Of a stretch of 64,000 nucleotides of DNA, positions 22,122 to 33,697 are shown piece by piece. How positions within the stretch are numbered: position 1 is the stretch's first letter; every line of letters begins with the position of its first letter. Made by a program: the position numbers and the translations under genes. Below the pieces are notes generated by a model. The model saw nothing but the letters and a program-made list of their open reading frames with translations. It was not told the origin of the DNA and ran no database searches. The stretch is taken from NCBI GenBank assembly GCA_019650355.1, contig BOWX01000001.1, forward strand, positions 254,234-318,233. The letters are read 5' to 3'. Source of the DNA: Fidelibacterota bacterium (lineage in GTDB: Bacteria; Fidelibacterota; Marinisomatia; Marinisomatales; Marinisomataceae).

Positions 22122-23243
22122 ATGAAATATAATTCTTTTCAAACACCAGAGAGAAGACTTTTGGGAGCTGGACCAACCAACCTATATCCTGAAATTTCAA
22201 AATCCTTAACAAAGCCTGAAGTAGGACACCTTGATCCAAAATTTGTTGAAATGATGGATGAAGTAAAATCCATGCTAAGATACCTATTTCAAACAAAGAA
22301 CGAATTTACTATAGCTATTTCTGCTCCAGGAAGCGCTGGAATGGAAGCAAGCTTTGTTAATTTGGTAGAACCTGGAGATAAAGTTATTGTTTGTGTAAAC
22401 GGTCTTTTTGGCGGTAGAATGGTTGAAAATGTTGAAAGAATTGGAGGAGAAGCAATTGTTGTAAATGACGAATGGGGAAATCCAGTTTCCCTTGATAAAC
22501 TTGAAGATGCATTGAAAAAGAATCCAGATACAAGCGTTGTTGCTTTTGTGCATGCTGAGACATCAACAGGGGTTAGAAGTGATGCTAAAGAAATTGCTGA
22601 GATTGCAAAAAAGTATGATTGTTTAGTTATTGCTGATACTGTCACTTCATTTACTGGAATTCCAGTTTTGACAGATGAATGGGGATTGGATGCAGTATAC
22701 TCTGGGAGTCAAAAATGTCTTTCTTGCGTTCCTGGATTATCTCCATTGACATTTTCTGATAAAGCTATTGAAAAAATTAAAAAAAGAGATTCAAAAATTC
22801 AAAGTTGGTTCTTAGACCAAACTTTGGTTTTAGATTATTGGAGCGGACAAGGAAAGAGAAGTTACCATCATACAGCTCCAATTAATTCAATTTTTGCCTT
22901 ACATGAAGCTTTGAGGCTTGCATGTGATGAAACCCTTGAAAATTTATGGAAAAGGCATTTTGATGCTCATTTAAGACTTAAAAAAGGTCTAGATGAAATG
23001 TCATTTGATTTTGTTGTTGAAAAACAATATAGATTACCTCAAATGAATTCCATTCACATTCCTGATGGTTATGATGATCTTGAGATTCGAACAAAATTAC
23101 TAAATGATTATAATTTAGAAATTGGAGCAGGTTTGGGAAAATTTGCAGGAAAAATTTGGAGAATTGGGCTGATGGGATACAACGCTAGAAATGAAAGCGT
23201 TGATTATTGTCTTGATTCTCTAAAAAGTGTTTTAAATAAATAA
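22122..23243 (+). CDS. Pyridoxal-dependent aminotransferase class V (alanine-glyoxylate/serine-pyruvate type)
   Basis: 373 aa; GPTNLYPEI, APGSAGMEAS, HAETSTGV, DTVTSFTGIP, SGSQKCLSCVPGLSPLTFS. Confidence 0.85.
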   Translation: MKYNSFQTPERRLLGAGPTNLYPEISKSLTKPEVGHLDPKFVEMMDEVKSMLRYLFQTKNEFTIAISAPGSAGMEASFVNLVEPGDKVIVCVNGLFGGRMVENVERIGGEAIVVNDEWGNPVSLDKLEDALKKNPDTSVVAFVHAETSTGVRSDAKEIAEIAKKYDCLVIADTVTSFTGIPVLTDEWGLDAVYSGSQKCLSCVPGLSPLTFSDKAIEKIKKRDSKIQSWFLDQTLVLDYWSGQGKRSYHHTAPINSIFALHEALRLACDETLENLWKRHFDAHLRLKKGLDEMSFDFVVEKQYRLPQMNSIHIPDGYDDLEIRTKLLNDYNLEIGAGLGKFAGKIWRIGLMGYNARNESVDYCLDSLKSVLNK

Positions 23244-24032
23244 TTCAGAATTATCATTTAAAATTTCTTTGGCAGTATCGTAGCCAATATCAATCAGTTC
23301 ATTAGCTTTATGAAAATCCCATCCATAAAACTGGTCTATTGGAGGTTCAATTAAAATATTTGGTTCATTATTTTTAAAGCTGAGATGAGTTACATTGTTG
23401 AGCATAATTTTTGCTGATCTATCAACGATATCAACAATGTTATATTTATCATCATTTTTTTTGGAATTTTGAAGGCCATAAAGGTTTACAGCGATTGTTT
23501 GCTGTGAACCCATATCTATGATTGATTGCAATGGTACTGGATCAATCAAGCCTCCGTCAACACAAAGATTATCATTTACATAAGTAGGAGTTAAAACTCC
23601 TGGAACAGCAATACTTGCTCTAATAGCATTAATTAAATCTCCACTTTTTGATTCTATTTTAACATTATTTACAATATCAGTTGAAACGGTTGTAAGAGGA
23701 ATATCTAGTTCTTCAAATGTTCTTACTGGTGTTATTTCTTTAAAAATCTTAATAATTGCATTTCCATTCATGATGGACAATTTTGGAAAAATAGGATCAA
23801 GTTTAAAAAGTACATCTTTCATAAAACTTTTACGAGAACGAACTTCTTTTTCAAATATTTTTAGGCTTCCAGATGCATAAAGAGCTCCAATAAAAGATCC
23901 GATACTTGTTCCTGAAACGTAGCTTATTGGAATGTTTAGCTCATCAATAGCATTTAAAACTCCAATGTGAGCATATCCTCTTGCAGCTCCTCCGCCAAGT
24001 GCAATACCAATTTTGTAATTTTTTTTCATCAA
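23232..24032 (-). CDS. Patatin-like phospholipase (RssA-like)
   Basis: 266 aa; GIALGGGAARGYAHIGVL, GTSIGSFIGALYASG, DGGLIDPVP. Confidence 0.9.
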   Translation of the reverse strand: MMKKNYKIGIALGGGAARGYAHIGVLNAIDELNIPISYVSGTSIGSFIGALYASGSLKIFEKEVRSRKSFMKDVLFKLDPIFPKLSIMNGNAIIKIFKEITPVRTFEELDIPLTTVSTDIVNNVKIESKSGDLINAIRASIAVPGVLTPTYVNDNLCVDGGLIDPVPLQSIIDMGSQQTIAVNLYGLQNSKKNDDKYNIVDIVDRSAKIMLNNVTHLSFKNNEPNILIEPPIDQFYGWDFHKANELIDIGYDTAKEILNDNSELFI

Positions 24033-24090
24033 TATTTTTATTATACTAAGCAGAAATTATTACCCAACAAACAAATAAGGAATATTTACT

Positions 24091-26007
24091 ATGTATTTTA
24101 GACTTTTATTTTTTTACATTTTTATTATCATGGCATGTAATACAAACGAATCCCCAGATATTTCTGCAGAAACATCAAAAAACACTGCAGTTCCATTACG
24201 ATCAGAAATAGATGATAAGTATAAATGGGATATGTCAGCGATTTATGCAACTGAAGAAGCATGGGAAAAAGATTTAAATTATGTTAAAGAGCTTTACCCT
24301 GGTTTAGCAGATTTTAAGGGAAAACTTTTGTCATCTCCTGATGTACTTTTGGAAGCTATAGAATTAAGAAATAAAGTAAATCAAACTTTATGGAAATTAT
24401 ATCATTATGCTTCAAACTCATCGAATGCCGATGTTAGAAATGAAAAATTTCAAGAAATGGTTCAAAGAGTAATTAATACATCTGTTAATATTGGAGAAAC
24501 TACAGCTTATTTTACTCCAGAGCTCATCGAAGGAGATTATGAAACTTTAGAAGATTTTATGTCGCAGAATGAATATTTAAGAACATATGAAAAACAATTC
24601 AAAGACTTATTTATTTCAAAACCCCATATTTTATCTGAAAAAGAAGAAAGATTGCTTACAATGGCAGGTAAAATTACTGGTGTTGCTAATGATGCATATG
24701 ACATTATGAGAGCAACAGATTTTGTATGGCCAACTTTTGAAGATGAAAATGGAAATAAACTAACCATGTCTCAAGGAAGATATGGAAAGTATACTAAATC
24801 CACCGATAGAAGAGTTAGAGAAGATATGTATGAGGCCCTATATGTACCTTTTAAAGGAAATATTAATACAATGTCTGTTCTTATGAAGGGAAATGTAGAA
24901 GGTCACATTTTTTATGCTGATGCTAGAGGATATGAAAGTTCATTAGAGGCTAAACTTAAGGGAGATGGAATATCAACTGATGTATATAAAAATTTAGTAA
25001 ACAGTGTAAATGATAACTTGCAACCTTTACACAGATGGGCTGAAATGAAGGCTAAATATCTTGGTGTAGAAAAAATTAAACCATTTGATACTTATGCGCC
25101 ATTAGCTGATTCAACAGTTGTTTATACTTACGAAGAAGCACAAGAAATGATTTTAGAGGCTTTAGACCCGCTTTTAAGTTCAAATGAGGGAGAATTAAGA
25201 AATTTTACTGAAAAAATGTATAATGAAAATCTTATTGATGTTTTTGAAAGTCAAGGTAAGCAAAGTGGAGCATATATGTCTTCGACTTGGGGATTACCTC
25301 CAAGAATTAAGCTTAATTTTTCTGGAACATTGGATGATATTTTTACACTTGCTCACGAACTTGGACATGCTTATCATTCTTATTTAAGCCAAAAAAATCA
25401 GCCTTACGCTACTTACAGATATACCACTTTTAATGCTGAGGCAGCAGCAATTGCGACTGAAGCCTTGCTAATGGATCATTTACTTGCTAATGCAAAAAAT
25501 GATGATGAAAAAGCATTTTTGATTCAAAACTATATTCAAAGCATTGGATCAACATATTACAGACAAACCCGATTTGCAGAGTTTGAGTTGTTGATTCACG
25601 AAGCTGCTGAGAATGGACAAATTCTTACTGAAGATTTCCTTACAGAATCATTCGGGGAGATGTATAGTAGATATTGGGGACCTTATATGGAAATTACAGA
25701 AGAAGAAGCCTATTCTTGGTCCAGAATCCCACATTTTTACTATAATTATTACGTTTATACCTACGCAACATCCTTCGCAGCAGCTGAAAAAATAGCTGAG
25801 AATGTTCGAAATGAAGGTCAGCCAGCCATAGATGACTTTATAGCTTTTCTATCCTCAGGAAGTCAAGATTATCCTGTAGAATTACTTAAAATTGCAGGTG
25901 CTGACATGACAACAAGTGAGCCATTTGAAGCCGTTTCAAGAAAAATGAACTTCTTAATGGATGAACTAGAAAAAATTCTTAGAAGTAAAATCTTTAAAAG
26001 ACGTTGA
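24091..26007 (+). CDS. pepF: Oligoendopeptidase F (M3 family), lipoprotein-like N-terminus
   Basis: 638 aa; FTLAHELGHAYHSYL zinc motif; PepF C-terminal signatures. Confidence 0.93.
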   Translation: MYFRLLFFYIFIIMACNTNESPDISAETSKNTAVPLRSEIDDKYKWDMSAIYATEEAWEKDLNYVKELYPGLADFKGKLLSSPDVLLEAIELRNKVNQTLWKLYHYASNSSNADVRNEKFQEMVQRVINTSVNIGETTAYFTPELIEGDYETLEDFMSQNEYLRTYEKQFKDLFISKPHILSEKEERLLTMAGKITGVANDAYDIMRATDFVWPTFEDENGNKLTMSQGRYGKYTKSTDRRVREDMYEALYVPFKGNINTMSVLMKGNVEGHIFYADARGYESSLEAKLKGDGISTDVYKNLVNSVNDNLQPLHRWAEMKAKYLGVEKIKPFDTYAPLADSTVVYTYEEAQEMILEALDPLLSSNEGELRNFTEKMYNENLIDVFESQGKQSGAYMSSTWGLPPRIKLNFSGTLDDIFTLAHELGHAYHSYLSQKNQPYATYRYTTFNAEAAAIATEALLMDHLLANAKNDDEKAFLIQNYIQSIGSTYYRQTRFAEFELLIHEAAENGQILTEDFLTESFGEMYSRYWGPYMEITEEEAYSWSRIPHFYYNYYVYTYATSFAAAEKIAENVRNEGQPAIDDFIAFLSSGSQDYPVELLKIAGADMTTSEPFEAVSRKMNFLMDELEKILRSKIFKRR

Positions 26008-26507
26008 GCTTTAGAAAGAAAATAAGACAGATTCATTATTGGATTTCTCCAATTATAATCATTCCGATTATAATTATGGTTTCAAGTGGTATAATGCTGC
26101 AATTAAAAAAGCAGTCAAATTGGATTCAACCTAATGTTGAAGTTACCTCATCAAGTAAGCCAGTAATGCTACAATCTTATCTTGATGCTGTATCAACTGT
26201 AAAAGAAGCCAATATTTCATCCTGGGATGATATTGAAAGAATCGATATTAGACCGGACAAGGGGATAGCGAAAATTAAGTCGAAAAACAATTGGGAAATT
26301 CAAATTGATATAGAAACCTCTGAAATATATGCTACTAATTATCGAAGATCTGATATTATTGAATCAATTCATGATGGATCATTTTTCAGTGAAGTGGTTA
26401 AATATGGATGGTTTTTACCTTCAGGAATTTTGCTTTTGACCTTAAGTTTAACAGGAATTTATATGTTTTTTATTCCTATATTAAAGAGAAGAAAAAGAAA
26501 TAAATGA
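26004..26507 (+). CDS. PepSY-associated transmembrane protein
   Basis: IHYWISPIIIIPIIIMVSSGIMLQLKKQ; WEIQIDIETSEIY. Confidence 0.7.
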   Translation: MSFRKKIRQIHYWISPIIIIPIIIMVSSGIMLQLKKQSNWIQPNVEVTSSSKPVMLQSYLDAVSTVKEANISSWDDIERIDIRPDKGIAKIKSKNNWEIQIDIETSEIYATNYRRSDIIESIHDGSFFSEVVKYGWFLPSGILLLTLSLTGIYMFFIPILKRRKRNK

Positions 26508-27618
26508 AAAAATTAGTATATCTATTATTCTTAGCAACAATTTTTGGTCAAGAAGCATCAAAAGATAATATTCAGAATATTTCTATTGTTTCAACAACTA
26601 ATGTTTATTCTGAATTTTATGACTGTGGGTGTCCTAAAAATCCACTTGGAGGTTTAGCTAGAAAAACATTTTTCTTGAAAAATATGATGCCTGGCAGAGA
26701 TTCATTTTTAATTGATGCTGGAAATGCTCTCTTTGATAGTAATCAAATAAATCCTGACAATCTTTCTATTGAAAACAAAAGGTTTAAAGCTAGGAATTTT
26801 GTTAAAACATTAGAATTTTTAGGACAAGATGTTGTAAACATTGGTTCTAACGACTTCAAGGGCGGAGTTGACTTTTTAATTAATATTACTGACAATTCTT
26901 CAGTTAATTTCATTTCTGCTAATCTTTATGACAAATCTTCTAATAAACTCTTATTTAAGCCTTATCATATTCTTGAGAAGGATGGAGCTAAGAATAGCTT
27001 TCATTGGTTTAGAGTCAATCAGCAAGATCAAACTTTCCCTTATAAACAAGAATTTTATTGAAGAAGGAAATAAATACATTTCTGAAACTAAAATCATCAG
27101 TTGATATTATTGTTATGTTAGTAAATGTGCTGATGAAAATTTAATTGATTTGTCTAAATCTTTTTAAAAATGCGGATTATATTTTCTTGAGCGGCTCAAC
27201 AAAAAGAACAGAACCAAGATCAAAACAATCAGATTCTGGAGCTCTTGTTTATGGTGGAGGCATTCAAGGAAAGCATTTAAGTATACTAGATATTCGAATA
27301 AAAGCACCAAATGAGGCTATAATTGATGTTTCTGCGCCATTTAATCGTCTCCAGGAGATAGATTATCGCCTAAACCGATTACAAGCCAAAGATCCTTCAA
27401 TTAGACTTGAAGAGTTATATGCAAATCAACCTAATGTACTTTCATTGATTGAAAAATATCAAAAAGAGGCTACTGAACTTGGAATTTCTTTAGCAGGTCA
27501 TCAAAATAGAAGCACTTTTTTTAGCATTCCTCTTTCTCCAACTATACCTGATGATAAAGAAGTTGCTGCATTCATTCAAGAAATTGCTGATAAAGCAGAT
27601 TTTCCTCTCAAAGACTAA
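26504..27618 (+). CDS. Metallophosphoesterase/5'-nucleotidase-like secreted protein (frameshifted)
   Basis: STTNVYSEFYDCGCPKNPLGGLARK, DAGNALFDS, GSNDFKGG; continued in ORF 27145-27618. Confidence 0.55.
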
Positions 27619-27671
27619 CTTTATTTTTTTTCTTTTTTATAATTTAAAATTGTTTTATTATGACATGTTAT

Positions 27672-27744
27672 GCGAGTGTAGCTCAGCTGGTAGAGCACAA
27701 CCTTGCCAAGGTTGGGGTCGCGCGTTCGAATCGCGTCACTCGCT
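27672..27744 (+). tRNA. tRNA-Gly (anticodon GCC)
   Basis: GCGAGTG ... CAACC TTGCCAA GGTTG ... GCGCGTTCGAATCGCGT CACTCGC T; full cloverleaf arms. Confidence 0.95.
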
Positions 27745-28226
27745 CAATTCTTTGTCCACTCAAAAAAAGCATCAATAATTCTTCGGTGAACTTCCATTGA
27801 GCTTTGCTTTAATTCTTTTGTTCTAAGTGCATAATACCATGCTAGAATTTTAATATCTATATGTTTAATCATAATACCCGCTCCATATCTATTAGATAGG
27901 GTGGTATTAAACTTATTAAGGTGATAAATAGTTAATTTTTTTGAACTTTGCTTCAATGATTTATTTTTAGATGATTTAAAAGCAATATAAGTTTCAATAG
28001 CAGTTTTTAGGTTCATTTCTTTTTTGCCGCCTTCTTTTGCTTTAAACATTCTATCTAATTCTTTTTTTTGTTTTTTACAATCATCCCATGAAAGGGTAGG
28101 GCCAAGCTTTCCAATAGTAATATTATAGTACCTTTTTTTATTTTTTAATGGATCAAATGCATATGTAGAATACATTACATATCCATCTTCTTTACCATTT
28201 CTTTTACGTTTATATATACTACTCAT
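27744..28226 (-). pseudogene. Tyrosine recombinase/integrase N-terminal and core-binding region only (catalytic domain missing)
   Basis: 160 aa; SAM-like core-binding pattern (TAIETYIAFKSSKNKSLKQSSKKLTIYHLNKF...RRIIDAFFEWTKN*). Stop codon overlaps the 3' base of tRNA-Gly. Confidence 0.7.
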
Positions 28227-28372
28227 AATTAAAAATTATACTTAATTTAATGTTAATATAAACAATATAATAATATAACACACATTAATTATACACACTT
28301 TGTTAATAACTTTTTAAATATATAAATATGTTAACTTACAGTAATTTAGTGTTTTATTAAAAACTTTTTTTT

Positions 28373-28828
28373 ATGCAAGAAAAAATTGAAATAATAAGTA
28401 ATAATCGTAAAGCATTTCATAGCTATACTATAATTGATAAATACGAATCTGGTATGATTCTTTTAGGAAGCGAAGTCAAAAGTTTGAGGGAAAAAAAACT
28501 AAACTTAAAAGATAGTTTTGTAACCTTAAAAAAGAATCGCTTCTACCTAGTGAATGCTCATATCAGTCCCTATTCACATACTGGAATTAAAGGTCATGAA
28601 CCAACGAGAGATAGAGAGCTGCTTCTTCATAAAAAAGAAATAATTAAGTTAAAGAATGTTGTTGCTCAGAAAGGTCTTACTATTGTACCTTTAAAAGCAT
28701 ACTTTAAGAGAGGAATTGCAAAAATTGAATTTGCTACTGCTCGAGGAAAAAAAATGTATCAAAAAAAAGAATCTTTAAAAATAAAAGATCTAGATAGAGA
28801 GGCAAAAAGAGAAATGAGAGAAAGATAA
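28373..28828 (+). CDS. smpB: SsrA-binding protein
   Basis: NRKAFHSYTIIDKYESGMILLGSEVKSLREKKLNLKDSF; ARGKKMYQKKE. Confidence 0.95.
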   Translation: MQEKIEIISNNRKAFHSYTIIDKYESGMILLGSEVKSLREKKLNLKDSFVTLKKNRFYLVNAHISPYSHTGIKGHEPTRDRELLLHKKEIIKLKNVVAQKGLTIVPLKAYFKRGIAKIEFATARGKKMYQKKESLKIKDLDREAKREMRER

Positions 28829-30038
28829 TGGCTTTTTTACCTGTAGACGAACAGTTAGAGCTTATATCTCGAGGAACTGAAGAAGTAATTCCTCTGAATG
28901 ACTTACGAAAAAGCTTGAAAAATCAATATCTGACAATAAGCCTTTAACAGTCAAGCTTGGTTGTGATCCAAGTAGACCTGACCTCCATATTGGACACGGA
29001 GTAGTATTGCAAAAATTAAGAGACTTTCAAGATTTAGGCCATCAAGCGGTTCTTGTAATTGGAGACTTTACAGCTATGATTGGTGATCCGTCTGAGCGAA
29101 ATAAGACACGTCCTCAGCTTACTTTAGAAGAAGCAAAAGTTAATGCAGAATCATATATTGAACAATCTAAAGTATTACTTGATGTAAATAATCTTAAAGT
29201 CATATTTAATAGCACTTGGCTTAATAAAATGAACTTTGAAGATGTTATAAAATTGAGCAGCAAATATACAGTTGCTCGTATGATTGAAAGAGATGATTTT
29301 ACTAAAAGATTTGAATCAGAAACTCCTATATCTATGCATGAATTTTTATATCCCTTAGCACAAGCAATGGACTCTGTTGAAATCAATGCTGATGTAGAGC
29401 TTGGAGGAACTGATCAAAAATTTAATTTGCTTGTTGGAAGAGATATTCAGAGAGAGTACGGTCAAGACCCTCAATCAATAATTACGCTTCCATTGTTAGA
29501 AGGAACTGACGGAGTAGAAAAAATGTCTAAATCTTATGATAATTATATAGCTTTAGATGATTCTCCAGAGGATATGTATGGAAAAATTATGTCAATCAAT
29601 GACTCAATGATTTTAAAATATTATAAACTTGCCGTCTTTGCTGACAGAGAAAAAATTAAAGAAGTAAAATTACTTCTAAAGGATGATGCTAATAATCCTA
29701 GAGATATAAAAAGAAGTTTAGCAAAAGAATTAGTTAAAAAATATTATTCTGAGGAAAAAGCTGACTTAGCTCAAAGCTCTTTTGATCAAATATTTGTTAA
29801 AAGAGATAATCCTGAAAATATGCAAAGTCGTAAAATAGATTCTGATGTTGGGTTGCTTGAGCTTTTAACAGAAGAGGGTTTAATAGCTAGCAAGGGAGAA
29901 GGTAAAAGGCTATTAAGCCAAAATGCTGTAAAAATTAATGGGGAAGTTTGTAATGATATTAACCTCATTGTTTCTCCGTCGAATGAAGAGCTTGTTATAA
30001 AGGTTGGTAAGAGAAGATTCCTTAAGGTTACCTCTTAG
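28828..30038 (+). CDS. tyrS: Tyrosyl-tRNA synthetase (one frameshift at about 28920)
   Basis: VKLGCDPSRPDLHIGHGVVLQKLRDFQDLGH; KMSKSYDN; C-terminal S4-like domain. Confidence 0.93.
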
Positions 30039-30114
30039 ATATTATTTTTTTGTTACTCAATTAAAATAAATCATATAAATTCAGAAGTTTATATTTAAAT
30101 GATTTGGAAAATTT

Positions 30115-30444
30115 ATGTCTGATAAAACTGTAAAAATTACTGATGAAAACTTTGAAGAGCTTGTTATTAATTCTGACAAGCTTGTAATTGTTGATTTTTG
30201 GGCTGAGTGGTGCGGTCCTTGTAAAGCTATAGCACCAATTTTAGATAAAATTTGCGACCAATTTGGCGATAAAGTAGTGGTAGGTAAGGTAAATGTCGAT
30301 GAAGTTAAGCAAACGCCCGTAAAATACGGCATAAGAAGCATTCCAACCCTTTTATTTTTTAGCAACGGCGAGATTGTTAAACAAGAGGTTGGTTTACAGT
30401 CAGAACAGACATTAATTGATAATGTTAACCAAATCATTAGTTAA
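30115..30444 (+). CDS. trxA: Thioredoxin
   Basis: VDFWAEWCGPCKAIAP. Confidence 0.97.
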   Translation: MSDKTVKITDENFEELVINSDKLVIVDFWAEWCGPCKAIAPILDKICDQFGDKVVVGKVNVDEVKQTPVKYGIRSIPTLLFFSNGEIVKQEVGLQSEQTLIDNVNQIIS

Positions 30445-30457
30445 CAATATTAATTAG

Positions 30458-31397
<940 letters not shown>

Positions 31398-31423
31398 TTT
31401 TGCTGTCCTTTTTGGAGGATGCA

Positions 31424-32106
31424 ATGGAACTTAAACAAATATATGATGTTCAAAACCTTAAACTAAGGTTTAAAGATAAAAAAGCTTTAGAGATAAAAAC
31501 TTTGAAGTTTCACAATGGATTAATCTACGGCATTTGTGGAAATTTTGGCTCAGGTAAGACTTCTTTATTAAAGGTCTTAGCTGGAGAAACTAAAGAAACA
31601 GGCGGTACCGTTCTTTATCAAGGAAATGAATTTAAAAAAGGTTTTTGGGAAAATAAAGAAACACCAAGATATTCAATATCTTGATGTTAAATCAGTAAAT
31701 TCTTCTTTAACTGTTGAACAATTCATAAAGAAAAAATTTCCTAAAAACTCAGCAAATAAAATCTAGGCATTTTACTAGCTTTCAAATGGAAGCAGTTTGG
31801 AAAACCCCAATTAACTTAATTTCAGATGGGGAGAAGCACTGGCTTAAGACTGTTATTGGAGTTGAAAAAGACCCAAGAGTGTTGCTGATTGATGACTATG
31901 GGTTATCAATTGATCCACGAACAGAGATAATGCTTAGAAAAAAGATTGTCAAAATGAATAATATTCTTGGAACAACAGTATTATTGTCTTCAAGCAATGA
32001 TTATTTTTTGAAACAATTTGCTAGTGTAATAATTTATTTAGATAATGGACATGTTTCAAAAGTTAGAAAAGGTTTTAAAAAGAATTCATCGTACAAGAAA
32101 AAATAA
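31424..32106 (+). CDS. ABC transporter ATP-binding protein, atypical signature (frameshifts)
   Basis: Walker A GNFGSGKTS; signature-like LISDGEKHWLK; Walker B VLLIDDYG. Confidence 0.65.
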
Positions 32107-33697
32107 CCTATTTTTAATTCAATTTATTTTTTTCTTTGATGTTCTTTTTGCACAAATTGATCAACGATTCGATTTGTATGACTGGGAAATAATAAGACAA
32201 AATGAATCTATAAATTCTATTTCAGAAGGATATCAATATATTTTCTTTGCTACCGATGCAAATGGTATTCTAAGATTTAATAAATTTTCAAGAAGCTTCG
32301 AATCAAACCTTTTTTTAGGTCAAGGAATTAAATCAAACAAAATTGAACATGTTTATGCTGATAGGAACACAGGTATACTTTGGATAATTGGCAATCGAGG
32401 ATTAGAATTTTCTAGTACTAGAGAGGGTAGCTGGAATAGGATTCAACTCGATAATTTATCAATTAACTCTTTAAGAAGTATCGAAGATTTAGGATCTTCA
32501 AAAAACTTCTTATGGATAAAGACAGCTTCAAGATTTATCAAACTAGATCATGTTAGTGGATCTTTTCTTGGAGTATTTACTTACCCAGATGAAGAAGGTA
32601 TTGATTGGGGTGACATTGGCTTTAAAAATAAATTTATCTATAAAGATTTTTCATTTGAGGATTATTTTATTGAACAGGGCTGGCTTTTAGGAAATGATTC
32701 TGCGGCTGATAATAATGGTGTTTTTCATGATTATAATTCATTTTTAATGACTGAAAATGGATTTGGTTGGATTGGATTATCAAATGGACAATTGCTCTAT
32801 ATTGATGATTTTAGCAAAACTATAACTCCTAAAACTGTTGGTATTGCAGTTTCAGTACCATTAACTGTTTCTGTCGATAATGATTTATGGTTAGGAGGCA
32901 TTAATAATACTAAGGTCAGTGGAATATCTTCAATTGATAATAGTTTTAGTGAAATAAATAATTTTTCTGAAACAAATTACTCTGGATTTTTTAATGCTGA
33001 TTTTTATTCTAGTGAAATAATTAACAATGAAGTATGGTTTGGTTCTGATGGAAAAGTAGTTGTTTATAATAAAAGAAGTGATTTTTTTAGAACTTTAGGT
33101 TATGAAAAGGGCATACCTTCACAAAGAATTGAATTTATCGAACATTTAGATGATAAAATTTATATAGCTTCAAAAAATGATTTGATTGTTCTTGATATAA
33201 AAAGTAAGAAAATTATTAATTCCCAAATCTCAAATCTTATAAAAATGAATAATTTATCAATCAATTATTTAGATGTGATAAATGATAAGCTTTATTTATC
33301 TCTCAATGGTAGAGTTTATGTTTTTGATAAAGAAGAAAATATAAATGTTGAAAAGTTTGAATTCTTAGTGAACGATAATTTTAGGGTGAATGAAATTTAT
33401 GGAAAAGAGAACTCCTTATTTTTTTCTTCTGAAAAAGGAATTTTAAGCAATGGAGATAATAAATTTATTCCTTCAAGCTTATATTTCAACAATAGGGTAA
33501 ATGACATTATACTCATAAATGATAATTTATACATTGGAACATCTGGTGGCTTAGCGATCTATGATTTAGTTGAAGAGCAATTAAACAATTTCTATGATTT
33601 TTCTTTTATTAGAAATATTTTTGAATTGGAACAAGTTGATGAATTTTTGGTATTACTTACAAGTACCGGTTTAATTAAATTAAGGCTATCCCTATGA
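32045..33697 (+). CDS. Secreted beta-propeller-like protein (two-component-regulator-propeller-like)
   Basis: Repeated blades such as LWIIGNRGLEF, GWIGLSNGQLLYI, LYIGTSGGLAIYD; hydrophobic N-terminus. Confidence 0.55.
   Translation: MDMFQKLEKVLKRIHRTRKNNLFLIQFIFFFDVLFAQIDQRFDLYDWEIIRQNESINSISEGYQYIFFATDANGILRFNKFSRSFESNLFLGQGIKSNKIEHVYADRNTGILWIIGNRGLEFSSTREGSWNRIQLDNLSINSLRSIEDLGSSKNFLWIKTASRFIKLDHVSGSFLGVFTYPDEEGIDWGDIGFKNKFIYKDFSFEDYFIEQGWLLGNDSAADNNGVFHDYNSFLMTENGFGWIGLSNGQLLYIDDFSKTITPKTVGIAVSVPLTVSVDNDLWLGGINNTKVSGISSIDNSFSEINNFSETNYSGFFNADFYSSEIINNEVWFGSDGKVVVYNKRSDFFRTLGYEKGIPSQRIEFIEHLDDKIYIASKNDLIVLDIKSKKIINSQISNLIKMNNLSINYLDVINDKLYLSLNGRVYVFDKEENINVEKFEFLVNDNFRVNEIYGKENSLFFSSEKGILSNGDNKFIPSSLYFNNRVNDIILINDNLYIGTSGGLAIYDLVEEQLNNFYDFSFIRNIFELEQVDEFLVLLTSTGLIKLRLSL

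Noticed and set aside
28227-28372. Very AT-rich gap upstream of smpB as a site for tmRNA (ssrA) or an sRNA
   Set aside because: No tRNA-like acceptor/T-arm or tag ORF visible; reads as divergent promoter sequence.
30099-30122. Micro-ORF ATGATTTGGAAAATTTATGTCTGA (MIWKIYV*) overlapping the trxA start
   Set aside because: Seven codons in an AT-rich leader, no terminator/antiterminator; likely chance.
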